This document shows, one piece after another, positions 1 to 8,497 of a DNA stretch of 64,000 bases. Position 1 is the stretch's first letter. Each line of letters starts with the position of its first letter. Position numbers and translations under genes: made by a program. The notes beneath the pieces were generated by a model. The model made no database searches and had not been told where the DNA came from. It was given only the letters and a program-made list of their open reading frames with translations. Origin of the DNA: Haemophilus haemolyticus_L (GTDB taxonomy: Bacteria; Pseudomonadota; Gammaproteobacteria; Enterobacterales; Pasteurellaceae). The DNA lies in the NCBI RefSeq assembly GCF_003490595.1, contig NZ_QQGY01000008.1, positions 41,425 through 105,424 on the forward strand, given 5' to 3'.

Positions 1-330
1 GTGCAAGAAGTTAATCCAAATATTCCTGTGAAAAGTGCGGTGGATATTTATGTTGTTTATCAAGGTGAAGGCGCAACATTAGCCGCTTTTGAATTAGCGG
101 AAAAAGTACGCTCAGAATTACCGCACTTAAATACGATGTTGCACTGCTCTGGCGGTAATTTCAAAAAACAATTTAAACGTGCAGATAAATCTGGTGCAAC
201 ATTGGCATTAGTTATCGGCGAAAGCGAAGTACAAAATAAACAAGTCGTTATTAAACACTTGCAAGGTGGCGCAGATCAGCAAACCTTAGATTTAGTGAAT
301 GTAATCGACTATATTCAAACTCAATTTTAA
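1..330 (+). CDS. hisS: Histidyl-tRNA synthetase, C-terminal fragment (5' end outside window)
   Basis: Only the last 109 codons are present, and the window edge cuts the gene. They encode the C-terminal anticodon-binding domain of class IIa synthetases, with the typical segments VYVVYQGEGA, the LAEKVRSELP helix and GNFKKQFKRADKSGA followed by ALVIGESE. The enzyme charges tRNA-His in the cytoplasm. The GTG at base 1 is an internal valine codon and not a start. Directly downstream is yfgM (17-bp gap), the same order as in E. coli (hisS-yfgM), which supports the call. Confidence 0.95.
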   Translation: MQEVNPNIPVKSAVDIYVVYQGEGATLAAFELAEKVRSELPHLNTMLHCSGGNFKKQFKRADKSGATLALVIGESEVQNKQVVIKHLQGGADQQTLDLVNVIDYIQTQF

Positions 331-347
331 TTTAAAAGGGGAAAAAC

Positions 348-962
348 ATGGCTTATTCTATTGAAGAAGAACAAGAGATTAACCAGTTGAAAGACTGGTG
401 GAAAGAAAATGGCAAAACAATTATTGTCGCTTTTATCTTAGGGGTTGGTGGTATGTTTGGATGGCGTTATTGGCAAGCGCACCAAGCAGAACAAATCGCT
501 CAAGCTTCGGCACAGTATGATGCGTTAATCTATTCTGCACAACAAGATGAACAAGCTAAAAAAGCAAATATAGAACAATTTGTGCAAGCTAACAGCAAAA
601 CTGCATACGCTGTATTTGCTTTATTAGATGAAGCGAAAAAAGCGACAGAGAAACAAGACTTTGCAGCAGCAGAAGCAAACTTAAATCAAGCATTAACCCA
701 ATCTCAAGATGAAGTATTAATATCTATTGTTGCATTACGTCTCAGTGCTGTACAATTTCAATTGGGTCAATTAGACAATGCATTAACCACCTTAAATCAA
801 GTGAAGGGTGAAAGTTTTAATGCTCGTAAAGCAATTTTAACCGGCGACATCCAAGTCGCGAAAGGAGATAAAGTTGCGGCCAAAAACAGCTTTGAGCAAG
901 CACAACAAAGTGGTAGCCAATTAGAACAACAAATGGCAAAAATGAAATTAAACAACCTTTAA
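348..962 (+). CDS. yfgM: YfgM-family membrane-anchored periplasmic TPR protein
   Basis: This 204-residue protein has a cytoplasmic acidic N-terminus (about residues 1-21), one membrane segment (about 23-41, starting TIIVAFILGVGGMFGWR) and a periplasmic helical TPR-like part rich in Ala and Gln. In E. coli YfgM associates with the SecYEG translocon and PpiD and is linked to periplasmic chaperone work; the same role is inferred here. A good ribosome site (AGGGG) lies 7 bases before the ATG. It is the last gene of the hisS transcript and is followed by a strong hairpin at 968-996. In E. coli bamB would come next, but here the convergent isc operon follows. Confidence 0.9.
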   Translation: MAYSIEEEQEINQLKDWWKENGKTIIVAFILGVGGMFGWRYWQAHQAEQIAQASAQYDALIYSAQQDEQAKKANIEQFVQANSKTAYAVFALLDEAKKATEKQDFAAAEANLNQALTQSQDEVLISIVALRLSAVQFQLGQLDNALTTLNQVKGESFNARKAILTGDIQVAKGDKVAAKNSFEQAQQSGSQLEQQMAKMKLNNL

Positions 963-967
963 AAAAT

Positions 968-996
968 AATACCCGCACCAAAGTGCGGGTATTTTT
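968..996. terminator. Bidirectional terminator between yfgM and iscX
   Basis: Perfect stem ATACCCGCAC / GTGCGGGTAT around a short CAAA loop, with A-rich sequence on the left and T-rich on the right. It can end both yfgM (plus) and the isc operon (minus). It contains a near-copy of the uptake-signal core (AAGTGCGGG). Confidence 0.85.
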
Positions 997-1011
997 CAAT
1001 CAAATTTCTGA

Positions 1012-1206
1012 TTATTCAAATTCATCCAACCATTTCAATAAAATTGCTTCAAGAATTGCTTCATTTGACTTATTAGGATCGTCATCAAAATCTTCAAGTT
1101 CACAAATCCATTTATGTAAATCAGTAAAACGAACTGTTTTTGGATCTAAATCTGGATTACGATCATAAAGTTCCTCTGCAATTAATTGGGCATCAGTCCA
1201 TTTCAT
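1012..1206 (-). CDS. iscX: IscX, small acidic Fe-S assembly regulator
   Basis: A 64-residue acidic protein with the family pattern KWTDAQLIAEELYDRNPDLDP, RFTDLHKWI and a C-terminal ILLKWLDEFE. IscX (YfhJ) binds IscS and iron and tunes cluster assembly on IscU. It is the last gene of the isc operon. Its ATG shares a base with the fdx stop codon (TAATG), so translation is probably coupled. Length matches the family (about 66 residues). Confidence 0.93.
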   Translation of the reverse strand: MKWTDAQLIAEELYDRNPDLDPKTVRFTDLHKWICELEDFDDDPNKSNEAILEAILLKWLDEFE

Positions 1207-1547
1207 TAGTGAGCGGCCTCATTGGCATGGTTAATGTTATATTTCGGAATTTCTACTACAAGATCTTCGTCTCCCACTACACATTGGCAAGATAAACGAC
1301 TATCCATTTCTAATCCCCAAGCTTTATCCAGCATATCTTCTTCTTGATCACTCGTTTCATTTAGAGAGTCAAAACCTTCACGGATAATGACATGGCAGGT
1401 TGTGCAAGCACAGGAGCCATCACAAGCATGATGAATTTCTACTCCTGCATTGTGGGCAACTTCTAATAAGTTATCACCTGCCGCGGCATCAACAACCATA
1501 CCTTCGGGACAAAATTCTTCATTAGGTAAAAAAATCACTTTTGGCAT
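1206..1547 (-). CDS. fdx: [2Fe-2S] adrenodoxin-type ferredoxin of the isc operon
   Basis: Start chosen at the ATG at 1547 (protein MPKVIFLPNE...), because AGGAAAG lies just upstream and the length (113 residues) then fits the family; an upstream extension to 1601 is possible but unlikely. Cluster ligands are visible as C42, C48 and C51 in ACDGSCACTTCH, plus C87 near the SRLSCQC motif. The protein supplies electrons for cluster formation on IscU and interacts with IscS. It lies 40 bp after hscA and overlaps iscX by one base. Confidence 0.95.
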   Translation of the reverse strand: MPKVIFLPNEEFCPEGMVVDAAAGDNLLEVAHNAGVEIHHACDGSCACTTCHVIIREGFDSLNETSDQEEDMLDKAWGLEMDSRLSCQCVVGDEDLVVEIPKYNINHANEAAH

Positions 1548-1587
1548 AACACTTTCCTCAAAATTATTTAATAATCTGACCGCACTT

Positions 1588-3447
1588 TTACGGTTTTTCA
1601 ATATCTGACAAATTTTTGCCAGTCAAAGCTTTATTAATCGATACATTCATTCGACGTGCTGCAAATTCTTGGGTAGCAATATCCAAGGCTTTAATTCCTT
1701 GCGCGATTGCATCACGATCTGAACCTTGTTTTACATCCATTAATTGTTTTAACACACTTTCAATATGATGAAATTCTTCTGTGCTCAGCAATTCAGCCCC
1801 ATCTGCTTGTAACGCAACAATTACGCTTTCAATCACACGATCCGCTTCCACTCGTTGCTCAGCTAATTCGCGAGCTTGTAAATCCTCTTGCGCATTATCA
1901 AAAGAAGATTTAATCATTGCTGTCACTTCTTCATCAGTTAAACCATAGGAAGGTTTAATTTGGATTGATGCCTGCACTTTTGTCGATTTTTCCATTGCAG
2001 TCACACTTAATAAACCATCTGCATCGACTTGATAAGTCACTCGGATATGAGCGGCACCCGCAGCCATCGCTGGAATACCTCGTAGAGTAAAACGCCCTAA
2101 AGAACGACAATCATCTACCAGCTCACGTTCGCCTTGTACAACATGAACGGTCATTGCTGTTTGGCCATCTTTGAAAGTAGTAAACTCTTGTGCACGAGCT
2201 ACAGGAATTGTTGTGTTACGTGGAATAATTTTTTCCACTAATCCACCCATCGTCTCAATGCCTAAAGAAAGCGGCACGACATCGAGCAACAACATATCAG
2301 AATCAGTTTTATTACCGACTAAAATATCCGCTTGAATTGCGGCACCAAGTGCCACAACTTTATCTGGATCAATGGAAGTAAGTGGTGTTTTACCAAAAAA
2401 CTCACCAACCTGCTCTCGTACATATGGCACTCGAGTTGAACCACCAACCATCACCACAGCTTGCACTTCTTCAGATTCAACGTTGGCATCTTTCAAAGCT
2501 CGGCGACAAGTTAGCAATGAACGTTTTACAAGCGAATGAATCAACGCATTAAATTGTTCTCGTGAAATTTCTACTGAAAAATTCTGCCAAGAAATGACCG
2601 CACTTTTCTCAGTACTTAAAGCAATTTTGGCTCGGCTCGCAAGGGTTATCAGTTCGCGCTGTTGATTTGGGGTTTGTGGTTTTAGTTTGGTTTGTTCAAC
2701 GACCCAATCTGCAATTAAATGATCAAAATCATCACCACCTAGCGCAGTATCTCCACCCGTGGCTAGAACTTCAAACACACCTTTTGATAAGCGTAAAATT
2801 GAAATATCAAATGTACCGCCACCTAAATCATAAACAGCAATAATCCCTTCCTGCCCGCTATCCAATCCATAAGCAACTGCAGCTGCAGTAGGTTCATTCA
2901 ATAAACGTAATACATTTAGCCCAGCTAAACGCGCAGCATCCTTAGTGCTTTGACGTTGGGCATCATCAAAATAAGCTGGAACCGTAATCACAACCCCAGA
3001 AAGCTCACCTCCAAGGCGTTGTTCTGCAATATGATTTAAATGCGATAAAATATCTGAAGATACTTCAATTGGACTTTTGGGGCCCTGTGCCGTAACAATT
3101 AAAGGCAATCCATTTTCACTCGCTACAAATTCATAAGGCAAACTAGAATAACGAGACTGAACATCAGCAAGACTACGACCAATTAGACGTTTTACTGAAA
3201 TCACCGTATTTTTTGGATCAAGTGAGGCTTGTTCAAAGGCTTCCAAACCAACTTTCTTTTCTTCAACGCCATAATGAACAACTGATGGTAAAAGACTACG
3301 CTCTTGTTCATCATTAAGAATCACGGATTGCCCACTACGCACGGATGCAACCAAAGAATTGGTTGTTCCCAAATCAATCCCAACGGCTAAACGATGTTGA
3401 TGCGGAGCAGCTGTTTGTCCGGGTTCTGCAATTTGTAATAATGCCAT
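1588..3447 (-). CDS. hscA: HscA, specialised Hsp70 for Fe-S cluster transfer
   Basis: 619 residues, full length. Hsp70 signatures: VGIDLGTTNSLVA (about 22-34), VPAYFDDAQRQSTKDAARLAGL, IAVYDLGGGTFDIS and VMVGGSTRVPYV, followed by the substrate-binding domain and helical lid. HscA with HscB binds the LPPVK loop of IscU and drives cluster transfer. In most Enterobacteria hscA directly follows hscB, but here a DUF2625 gene (3466-4152) lies between them, with only 18 bp before hscA. Confidence 0.96.
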   Translation of the reverse strand: MALLQIAEPGQTAAPHQHRLAVGIDLGTTNSLVASVRSGQSVILNDEQERSLLPSVVHYGVEEKKVGLEAFEQASLDPKNTVISVKRLIGRSLADVQSRYSSLPYEFVASENGLPLIVTAQGPKSPIEVSSDILSHLNHIAEQRLGGELSGVVITVPAYFDDAQRQSTKDAARLAGLNVLRLLNEPTAAAVAYGLDSGQEGIIAVYDLGGGTFDISILRLSKGVFEVLATGGDTALGGDDFDHLIADWVVEQTKLKPQTPNQQRELITLASRAKIALSTEKSAVISWQNFSVEISREQFNALIHSLVKRSLLTCRRALKDANVESEEVQAVVMVGGSTRVPYVREQVGEFFGKTPLTSIDPDKVVALGAAIQADILVGNKTDSDMLLLDVVPLSLGIETMGGLVEKIIPRNTTIPVARAQEFTTFKDGQTAMTVHVVQGERELVDDCRSLGRFTLRGIPAMAAGAAHIRVTYQVDADGLLSVTAMEKSTKVQASIQIKPSYGLTDEEVTAMIKSSFDNAQEDLQARELAEQRVEADRVIESVIVALQADGAELLSTEEFHHIESVLKQLMDVKQGSDRDAIAQGIKALDIATQEFAARRMNVSINKALTGKNLSDIEKP

Positions 3448-3465
3448 ATGCTATTTTTCTACTGG

Positions 3466-4152
3466 TTATGCGACGGAATACGCCAAATCAAATTTATTTT
3501 TTTCTGCAAAGCTTGATTGGTAATGTGTTTCAATATTGACTTCGTGCTTTTGACGTTTATCAATCGCTATTTTTATCTCTTCGCTTAAGTCAGGCGAGAA
3601 TACAAAAATTTGATTACCATCCAATTGTTTCACATCATCTTGCCAATTTTGCCAAAATAGACCTTGATAAAAAGCCTCTAAATCACCATTCAATGCCCAA
3701 GCTAAAAATTCTGTATAAGTAAAATTTAAATTATGCCAAGTGAGATCTTTTGGTGAAAAGTAATAAATTTTGCCAAGGTTATCGCCTAACGAACCACCAT
3801 TTAATGCAAAGTAACCGCCTATCACATCATCTGCAACCAATAAATATTTTGGTTTTTCACCAGACTGACTAAAAGACTTACTAAAATTCCAATCCATCAA
3901 TCCACGCGGTAATTTAAAACTTCCTGAACCTAAAATACGCAACCAACCATAATGAATTAAAATTCCACCTGTTTCATAAATCACAGCCCCCATTGGTGAT
4001 GATGTTGGCATTTGCATGGTAAAAAGTTCACGTTCTGCACTTGATTGATCTTTTTTAATGACATAACAATGATTACGTGCACTTTCAATCCATTGGGAAA
4101 GTATAGGCCAAACAGAGTTGTCTGGAGATATTAGTTGTTCGAGAGTTTGCAT
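3466..4152 (-). CDS. DUF2625-family protein inserted in the isc operon
   Basis: 228 residues, no signal peptide or membrane segment, rich in Trp, Tyr and Phe. I assign the DUF2625 family from the pattern MGAVIYETGGILIHYGWLRILGSGS, then LLVADDVIGGYFALNGG and IYYFSPKDLTWHNLNFTYTEFL; this family has no established function that I know of. The fold looks like the SMI1/SUKH kind of cytoplasmic domain (inference only). It sits between hscB (31 bp) and hscA (18 bp) on the same strand, so it should be co-transcribed with the Fe-S assembly genes. Codon use and GC look like its neighbours. No cysteine pattern suggests cluster binding. Confidence 0.75.
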   Translation of the reverse strand: MQTLEQLISPDNSVWPILSQWIESARNHCYVIKKDQSSAERELFTMQMPTSSPMGAVIYETGGILIHYGWLRILGSGSFKLPRGLMDWNFSKSFSQSGEKPKYLLVADDVIGGYFALNGGSLGDNLGKIYYFSPKDLTWHNLNFTYTEFLAWALNGDLEAFYQGLFWQNWQDDVKQLDGNQIFVFSPDLSEEIKIAIDKRQKHEVNIETHYQSSFAEKNKFDLAYSVA

Positions 4153-4182
4153 AATATCAAGGGATATTGAGATATAGATCTA

Positions 4183-4704
4183 TTACAGTTCAAAAAGGCG
4201 TTCTTCTACACGTTCAATTTCTTCAGAAAGCTTACGAGTAAAACGTAATTTATCACACAGTTGAGATGCTTTCGTCCATTGTTGGGATGTCAGACTCTCA
4301 GAAAGTGCGGTCAATAATAACTGAGTTTCTTGTTTAATTTCTTTTGCAAAAGCATTTAATGCTTCTTCATCTTTCTGATCTTCAAGTTCTTCTAGTTGTT
4401 CTCGCCACTGTAACTGTTGCATTAAAAACGCCACATCTTGCGTACTTTTTTGTTCAAGATCTATCTGTTCACCCGTATTAAGAGCAATGATAGCTTCTGC
4501 TCGTAAAATTGGGTCTTTTAACGTTTTTAAGGCATCATTCACTTCGGTGGATTTTTGCATCGCAACGCGTTGTTCTAACGCACTACTTGATACAAAATTA
4601 TCAGGATGTAGAGCCTTTTGTAATTCTAAATAACGTGTATTTAGCGCCTTCTCATCTAACTGAAAATCAACAGGTAAATCAAAAATTTGAAAAGGATTTA
4701 ACAT
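4183..4704 (-). CDS. hscB: HscB, J-domain co-chaperone for IscU
   Basis: 173 residues, the usual length. An N-terminal J domain carries the invariant HPD (residues 33-35 in LQKALHPDNF), followed by a C-terminal helical bundle that binds IscU (WREQLEELE motif). HscB delivers IscU to HscA and stimulates its ATPase. It lies 12 bp after iscA. Confidence 0.96.
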   Translation of the reverse strand: MLNPFQIFDLPVDFQLDEKALNTRYLELQKALHPDNFVSSSALEQRVAMQKSTEVNDALKTLKDPILRAEAIIALNTGEQIDLEQKSTQDVAFLMQQLQWREQLEELEDQKDEEALNAFAKEIKQETQLLLTALSESLTSQQWTKASQLCDKLRFTRKLSEEIERVEERLFEL

Positions 4705-4716
4705 CAGATTATTACC

Positions 4717-5040
4717 TTAAACATGGAAACTTTCACCACAGCCACAAGATTCTTTTACATTTGGATTATTGTATTTGAAGCCTTCATTTAAGCCTTCTTT
4801 CACATAATCCAACTCAATACCATTGAGATAAACTAAGCTTTTTGGATCGACAATAATATTCACACCATGTTGTTCAAAAACTTGATCTTCTTCATTTAAG
4901 ACATCAACAAACTCAAGCACATAAGCTAAGCCAGAGCAGCCTGATGTTTTAACACCTAAACGTAAACCAATACCTTTGCCACGATTATCCAAAAAAGCTT
5001 TCACTCGTTGAGCGGCTTTTTCTGTTAATGTAATACTCAT
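4717..5040 (-). CDS. iscA: IscA, A-type Fe-S carrier
   Basis: 107 residues with the family cysteines C35 (KTSGCSGLAY) and C99 and C101 (SCGCGESF). A-type carriers take clusters or iron from the IscU machinery to client proteins, especially [4Fe-4S] enzymes. It is separated from iscU by a 53-bp gap holding an uptake-signal hairpin (5059-5088). Confidence 0.96.
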   Translation of the reverse strand: MSITLTEKAAQRVKAFLDNRGKGIGLRLGVKTSGCSGLAYVLEFVDVLNEEDQVFEQHGVNIIVDPKSLVYLNGIELDYVKEGLNEGFKYNNPNVKESCGCGESFHV

Positions 5041-5058
5041 ATATCCCCCAAAACCACT

Positions 5059-5088
5059 AAAAGTGCGGTCAAAACCGACCGCACTTTT
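5059..5088 (-). terminator. Uptake-signal hairpin between iscU and iscA
   Basis: Inverted pair AAAAGTGCGGTC / GACCGCACTTTT, 12-bp perfect stem with a 6-base loop. Read on the minus strand it ends in four Ts, so it could act as a partial terminator or mRNA-stability element inside the isc operon. Confidence 0.55.
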
Positions 5089-5093
5089 TCATA

Positions 5094-5477
5094 TTATTCG
5101 CCTTTTTTGGATTTGTAATCAGCAATTGCCGCTTTAATTGCATCTTCTGCTAAAATGGAACAGTGTACTTTCACTGGTGGCAATTCTAACTCTTCTGCAA
5201 TTTGGCTATTTTTGATAGCACCTGCTTCTTCTAAAGATTTACCTTTCACCCATTCGGTAATTAATGAGCTAGATGCAATAGCAGAACCACAACCATAAGT
5301 CTTGAATTTTGCATCTTCAATAATGCCGTTATCATTTACTTTAATTTGTAACTGCATTACATCGCCACAAGCTGGCGCCCCCACCATGCCAGTACCAACA
5401 TTGCTATCTTTTTTATCCATAGAACCCACATTGCGCGGATTTTCATAATGATCGATTACTTTTTCGCTATAAGCCAT
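5094..5477 (-). CDS. iscU: IscU, Fe-S cluster scaffold
   Basis: 127 residues. All three cluster-binding cysteines are present: C37 (GAPACGD, with D39), C63 (YGCGSA) and C106 (VHCSIL). The HscA recognition loop LPPVK is at 99-103. IscU receives sulfur from IscS and builds [2Fe-2S] clusters. It follows iscS after 57 bp in the order iscR-iscS-iscU-iscA. Confidence 0.97.
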   Translation of the reverse strand: MAYSEKVIDHYENPRNVGSMDKKDSNVGTGMVGAPACGDVMQLQIKVNDNGIIEDAKFKTYGCGSAIASSSLITEWVKGKSLEEAGAIKNSQIAEELELPPVKVHCSILAEDAIKAAIADYKSKKGE

Positions 5478-5534
5478 TTTAACTTTCCTTTTTTAAATCC
5501 TTGAGAAACGCCATTTAATAATAGCAGTTAAATC

Positions 5535-6749
5535 CTAGTGAGCTGACCACTCAATTGTACTAAGGTCGATGCCTTCTTTAAACATATCCCATAATGGCGA
5601 TAATGCACGAAGTTTTTCCACCGCACCTTTTACTAAATTAATTGTATAATCAATTTCTTCTTCAGTGGTGTAACGACCAAGTGTGAAACGAATTGAACTA
5701 TGTGCCAATTCATCATTTAAACCAAGTGCACGTAATACATAAGACGGCTCTAAGCTAGCTGATGTACAAGCAGAACCAGAAGATACTGCAATATCACGCA
5801 ATGCCATCATTAAAGATTCACCTTCAACATAGTTAAAGCTAATATTTAAATTACTATCTAAACGGTGCTCCATTGAGCCATTTACGTAGGTTTCTTCAAT
5901 ATCTTTTAAGCCATTATATAAACGATCACGAAGAGCTTTTAAACGTGGCATTTCTGTTGCCATTTCTTCTTTTGCAATTCGATAAGCCTCGCCCATTCCC
6001 ACGATTTGGTGGACAGGTAATGTACCTGAACGCATTCCGCGCTCATGACCACCACCATGAATAATCGCTTCTAAACGAATACGTGGTTTACGACGAACGT
6101 ATAACGCACCAATACCTTTAGGTCCATAAAGTTTATGGCTAGACATAGATAATAAATCAACTGGCAACTCTTCCAAGTTAATCGCAACCTTGCCCACACT
6201 TTGAGTTGCGTCCACATGGAAAATCGTTTTATTTGCACGACAAAGCTCACCAATAGCTTTAATATCTTGCAACACGCCAATTTCATTATTGGCATGCATA
6301 ATTGAAACTAAAATAGTATCGGGACGAAGTGCGGCTTTAAATTTCTCTAAATCAATTAAACCATCAGACTCGGGTGATAAATAAGTCACTTCAAAACCTT
6401 CACGCTCTAATTGACGACAAGTATCTAAAACGGCTTTATGCTCGGTTTTGCAAGTGATGATATGCTTGCCTTTAGTTTGGTAAAAATGCGCAGCACCCTT
6501 AATTGCAAGGTTATCTGATTCTGTCGCACCAGAAGTAAACACAATTTCACGAGAATCGGCACCAATAAGATCCGCAATTTGATTACGAGCCACATCAACC
6601 GCTTCTTCTGCTTGCCAACCAAATTTATGCGAGCGAGAAGCTGGGTTACCGAATATACCGTCAATGGTTAAAAATTCCATCATTTTTTTTGCAACACGCT
6701 CGTCCACAGGACAAGTTGCTGCATAGTCTAAATAAATAGGTAATTTCAT
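5535..6749 (-). CDS. iscS: IscS cysteine desulfurase
   Basis: 404 residues, full length. A PLP enzyme that turns cysteine into alanine and passes persulfide sulfur to IscU, TusA and ThiI. H104 (in TEHKA) and the PLP lysine K206 (SSHKLYGPKG) are visible, as is the active-site cysteine C328 on its loop (SSGSACTSAS). It is the second gene of the isc operon. The 78-bp gap to iscR contains one uptake signal but no clear hairpin. Confidence 0.97.
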   Translation of the reverse strand: MKLPIYLDYAATCPVDERVAKKMMEFLTIDGIFGNPASRSHKFGWQAEEAVDVARNQIADLIGADSREIVFTSGATESDNLAIKGAAHFYQTKGKHIITCKTEHKAVLDTCRQLEREGFEVTYLSPESDGLIDLEKFKAALRPDTILVSIMHANNEIGVLQDIKAIGELCRANKTIFHVDATQSVGKVAINLEELPVDLLSMSSHKLYGPKGIGALYVRRKPRIRLEAIIHGGGHERGMRSGTLPVHQIVGMGEAYRIAKEEMATEMPRLKALRDRLYNGLKDIEETYVNGSMEHRLDSNLNISFNYVEGESLMMALRDIAVSSGSACTSASLEPSYVLRALGLNDELAHSSIRFTLGRYTTEEEIDYTINLVKGAVEKLRALSPLWDMFKEGIDLSTIEWSAH

Positions 6750-6827
6750 TTTTCACTCCTAAATCATTCTAAATTTGACCGCACTTTTAATGCATTTTGC
6801 ACTGTACGGACTACTTTCCTTTATTGA

Positions 6828-7277
6828 TTAACAATTAATTAAATTCTCAAAATCGCTATGAGTTTGGCGTTTTGACTCACGTTTACTCACCAATTCAGCC
6901 AAAGTAATTTCATTGAGAAAACTTTCAATGCGATTACTCAGATCTTCCCACAATGTATGAGTTAAACATTCTACGCCATTTTGACAATTTCCACGACCAA
7001 GACATTTTGTCACATGAATATTTTCATTTACCGCTGAAATGATCATTCCCACTGAAATTTGATCACTTGGTAAACCTAGCTGATAACCTCCACCAGGTCC
7101 ACGAACACTTTTTACTAATCCATCACGACGTAATTTAGCAAAAAGTTGTTCTAAATAAGATAACGAAATATGTTGACGTTCAGAAATATCTGCAAGGCTC
7201 ACAGGACCTTTTTCTGCATTTAAAGCGATATCTAAAACCGCAGTGACTGCATAACGACCTTTCGATGTAAGTTTCAT
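6828..7277 (-). CDS. iscR: IscR, Rrf2-family Fe-S sensing repressor
   Basis: 149 residues. An N-terminal winged helix (MKLTSKGRYAVTA; recognition region ISLSYLEQLFAKLRRDGLVKS) is followed by the cluster-binding loop with C92, C98, C104 and H107. With its [2Fe-2S] cluster IscR represses the isc operon at type 1 sites; the apo form also binds type 2 sites. A good type 1 match lies just upstream (7313-7337), which suggests the usual negative feedback. Confidence 0.97.
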   Translation of the reverse strand: MKLTSKGRYAVTAVLDIALNAEKGPVSLADISERQHISLSYLEQLFAKLRRDGLVKSVRGPGGGYQLGLPSDQISVGMIISAVNENIHVTKCLGRGNCQNGVECLTHTLWEDLSNRIESFLNEITLAELVSKRESKRQTHSDFENLINC

Positions 7278-7312
7278 AAAGTGTTCCTAAAAAGTGATGT
7301 TGCAATATTTAC

Positions 7313-7337
7313 ATATCCTACTAAATCAGTCAATTAA
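7313..7337 (-). promoter_or_regulatory. Candidate type 1 IscR operator and isc promoter
   Basis: Read on the minus strand, this 25-mer agrees with about 21 of 25 positions of the E. coli type 1 IscR consensus ATASYYGACTRWWWYAGTCRRSTAT. The central part is TTGACTGATTTAGTAGGATAT. TTGACT (7333-7328) can also serve as a -35 box, so a bound IscR would block the promoter. The site overlaps the trmJ stop codon. The -10 box is less certain (TAAATA at about 7311-7306). Confidence 0.65.
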
Positions 7338-8053
7338 TCTAAATCAAGATCAATTCGTTTTTCGACCGCACTTAGCATGCCATTTAAAATATTTAATTCA
7401 TTTTTTTCAAGTTGAGCGCGATAATATAAACGCTTTAATTTATGTATAACACCTTGATTTTGAATGAATCCGAGTGACTGATATACACGCTCAGTATGGT
7501 CAAAAAAATAAGCGAGTTGTTCTGCGGTTGGATAGTTTTGTTCTATTAAAGAAAGTGAATTTTCCTTCTTATCTTGAGCTAAAAATGCCATGCGCAATTC
7601 ATAGCTTACCAACTGTACCGCCATTGCCAAATTTAAAGAAGAATAATCAGGATTAGCTGGGATATTCAAATGGTAATGACATTTCAACAACTCTTCATTC
7701 GTTAATCCAATACGTTCACGACCAAACACAATAGCTATCTTGCCTTCATGCGCTACAACTTTCTCCGCGCATTCTCGAGGCTCGATCAAGGTACTTTGTA
7801 AATGACGTAAACGAGCACTTGTTCCAATCACCAAAGAGCAATCATCGACGGCTTCATCAAAACTATCGACAACTCTAGCATTTTTTACAATATCTTCTGC
7901 GCCAGCTGAAAGAGCATAAGATTGTTCATCAACAGATTTTGGTGAAACAAGACAAAGCTGGGTCAATCCCATTGTTTTCATTGCTCTAGCAGCAGAACCA
8001 ATATTACCGCTATGCGAAGTCTCAATTAAAACAATACGAATATTTTCCAACAT
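7334..8053 (-). CDS. trmJ: TrmJ, tRNA (Cm32/Um32) methyltransferase
   Basis: 239 residues of the SPOUT superfamily. Visible are the N-terminal IRIVLIETSHSGNIGSAARAMKTMG, then the knot motifs IAIVFGRERIGLTNEEL and IPANPDYSSLNLAMAVQLVSYE. TrmJ 2'-O-methylates position 32 of several tRNAs. It lies directly upstream of iscR, as in E. coli, but the IscR promoter begins at its stop codon. Confidence 0.94.
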   Translation of the reverse strand: MLENIRIVLIETSHSGNIGSAARAMKTMGLTQLCLVSPKSVDEQSYALSAGAEDIVKNARVVDSFDEAVDDCSLVIGTSARLRHLQSTLIEPRECAEKVVAHEGKIAIVFGRERIGLTNEELLKCHYHLNIPANPDYSSLNLAMAVQLVSYELRMAFLAQDKKENSLSLIEQNYPTAEQLAYFFDHTERVYQSLGFIQNQGVIHKLKRLYYRAQLEKNELNILNGMLSAVEKRIDLDLD

Positions 8054-8169
8054 AATGATGCCCGACTAAAATTTAAGGATATTCTACCACAATAACCGCT
8101 AAAAATAGTCAAGAATTTAAGAAAGTTAAAGAAATTTAAAATATTAGAGATGAATAATAAAAATAAGAA

Positions 8170-8245
8170 TGGTGGGTTGTGAGAGGCTCGAACTCTCGAC
8201 CGACGGATTAAGAGTCCGCTGCTCTACCAACTGAGCTAACAACCC
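8170..8245 (-). tRNA. tRNA-Lys (anticodon CTT)
   Basis: 76 nt including an encoded CCA. Acceptor stem GGGTTGT/ACAACCC, D loop AGCTCAGTTGGTAGAGC, anticodon loop CTCTTAA (anticodon CTT), T loop GTTCGAGCC. First of two adjacent lysine tRNAs downstream of pal. Confidence 0.95.
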
Positions 8246-8268
8246 AACTGGACAACTAAATCAGAGAG

Positions 8269-8344
8269 TGGTGGGTCGTGAAGGATTCGAACCTTCGACC
8301 AACGGATTAAAAGTCCGCTGCTCTACCGACTGAGCTAACGACCC
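8269..8344 (-). tRNA. tRNA-Lys (anticodon TTT)
   Basis: 76 nt including encoded CCA. Acceptor stem GGGTCGT/ACGACCC, anticodon loop CTTTTAA (anticodon TTT), T loop GTTCGAATCC. It differs from its neighbour in the acceptor, anticodon and T stems, so this is an isoacceptor pair and not an exact duplication. Confidence 0.96.
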
Positions 8345-8441
8345 ACTGTGTTGATGAACTAATGATAGCGCATTTATTTTAGAATCAAAAGAATAAATTC
8401 ATTGTTTCAAGCTAATTGATTAAATTACAAACGATGAAAAC

Positions 8442-8475
8442 AAAACAGGATCCAATAAAAATGGATCCTGTTTTT
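8442..8475 (-). terminator. Terminator downstream of pal
   Basis: Perfect 12-bp stem AAAACAGGATCC / GGATCCTGTTTT with an A-rich 9-base loop, 22 bp after the pal stop. It ends the tol-pal transcript and insulates the tRNA-Lys genes. Confidence 0.85.
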
Positions 8476-8497
8476 CAGGCATTAGAAATACTAAGAA

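Noticed and set aside
983..1168. 61-residue ORF on the plus strand over iscX
   Set aside because: Antisense shadow of iscX with Ser-rich low-complexity translation.
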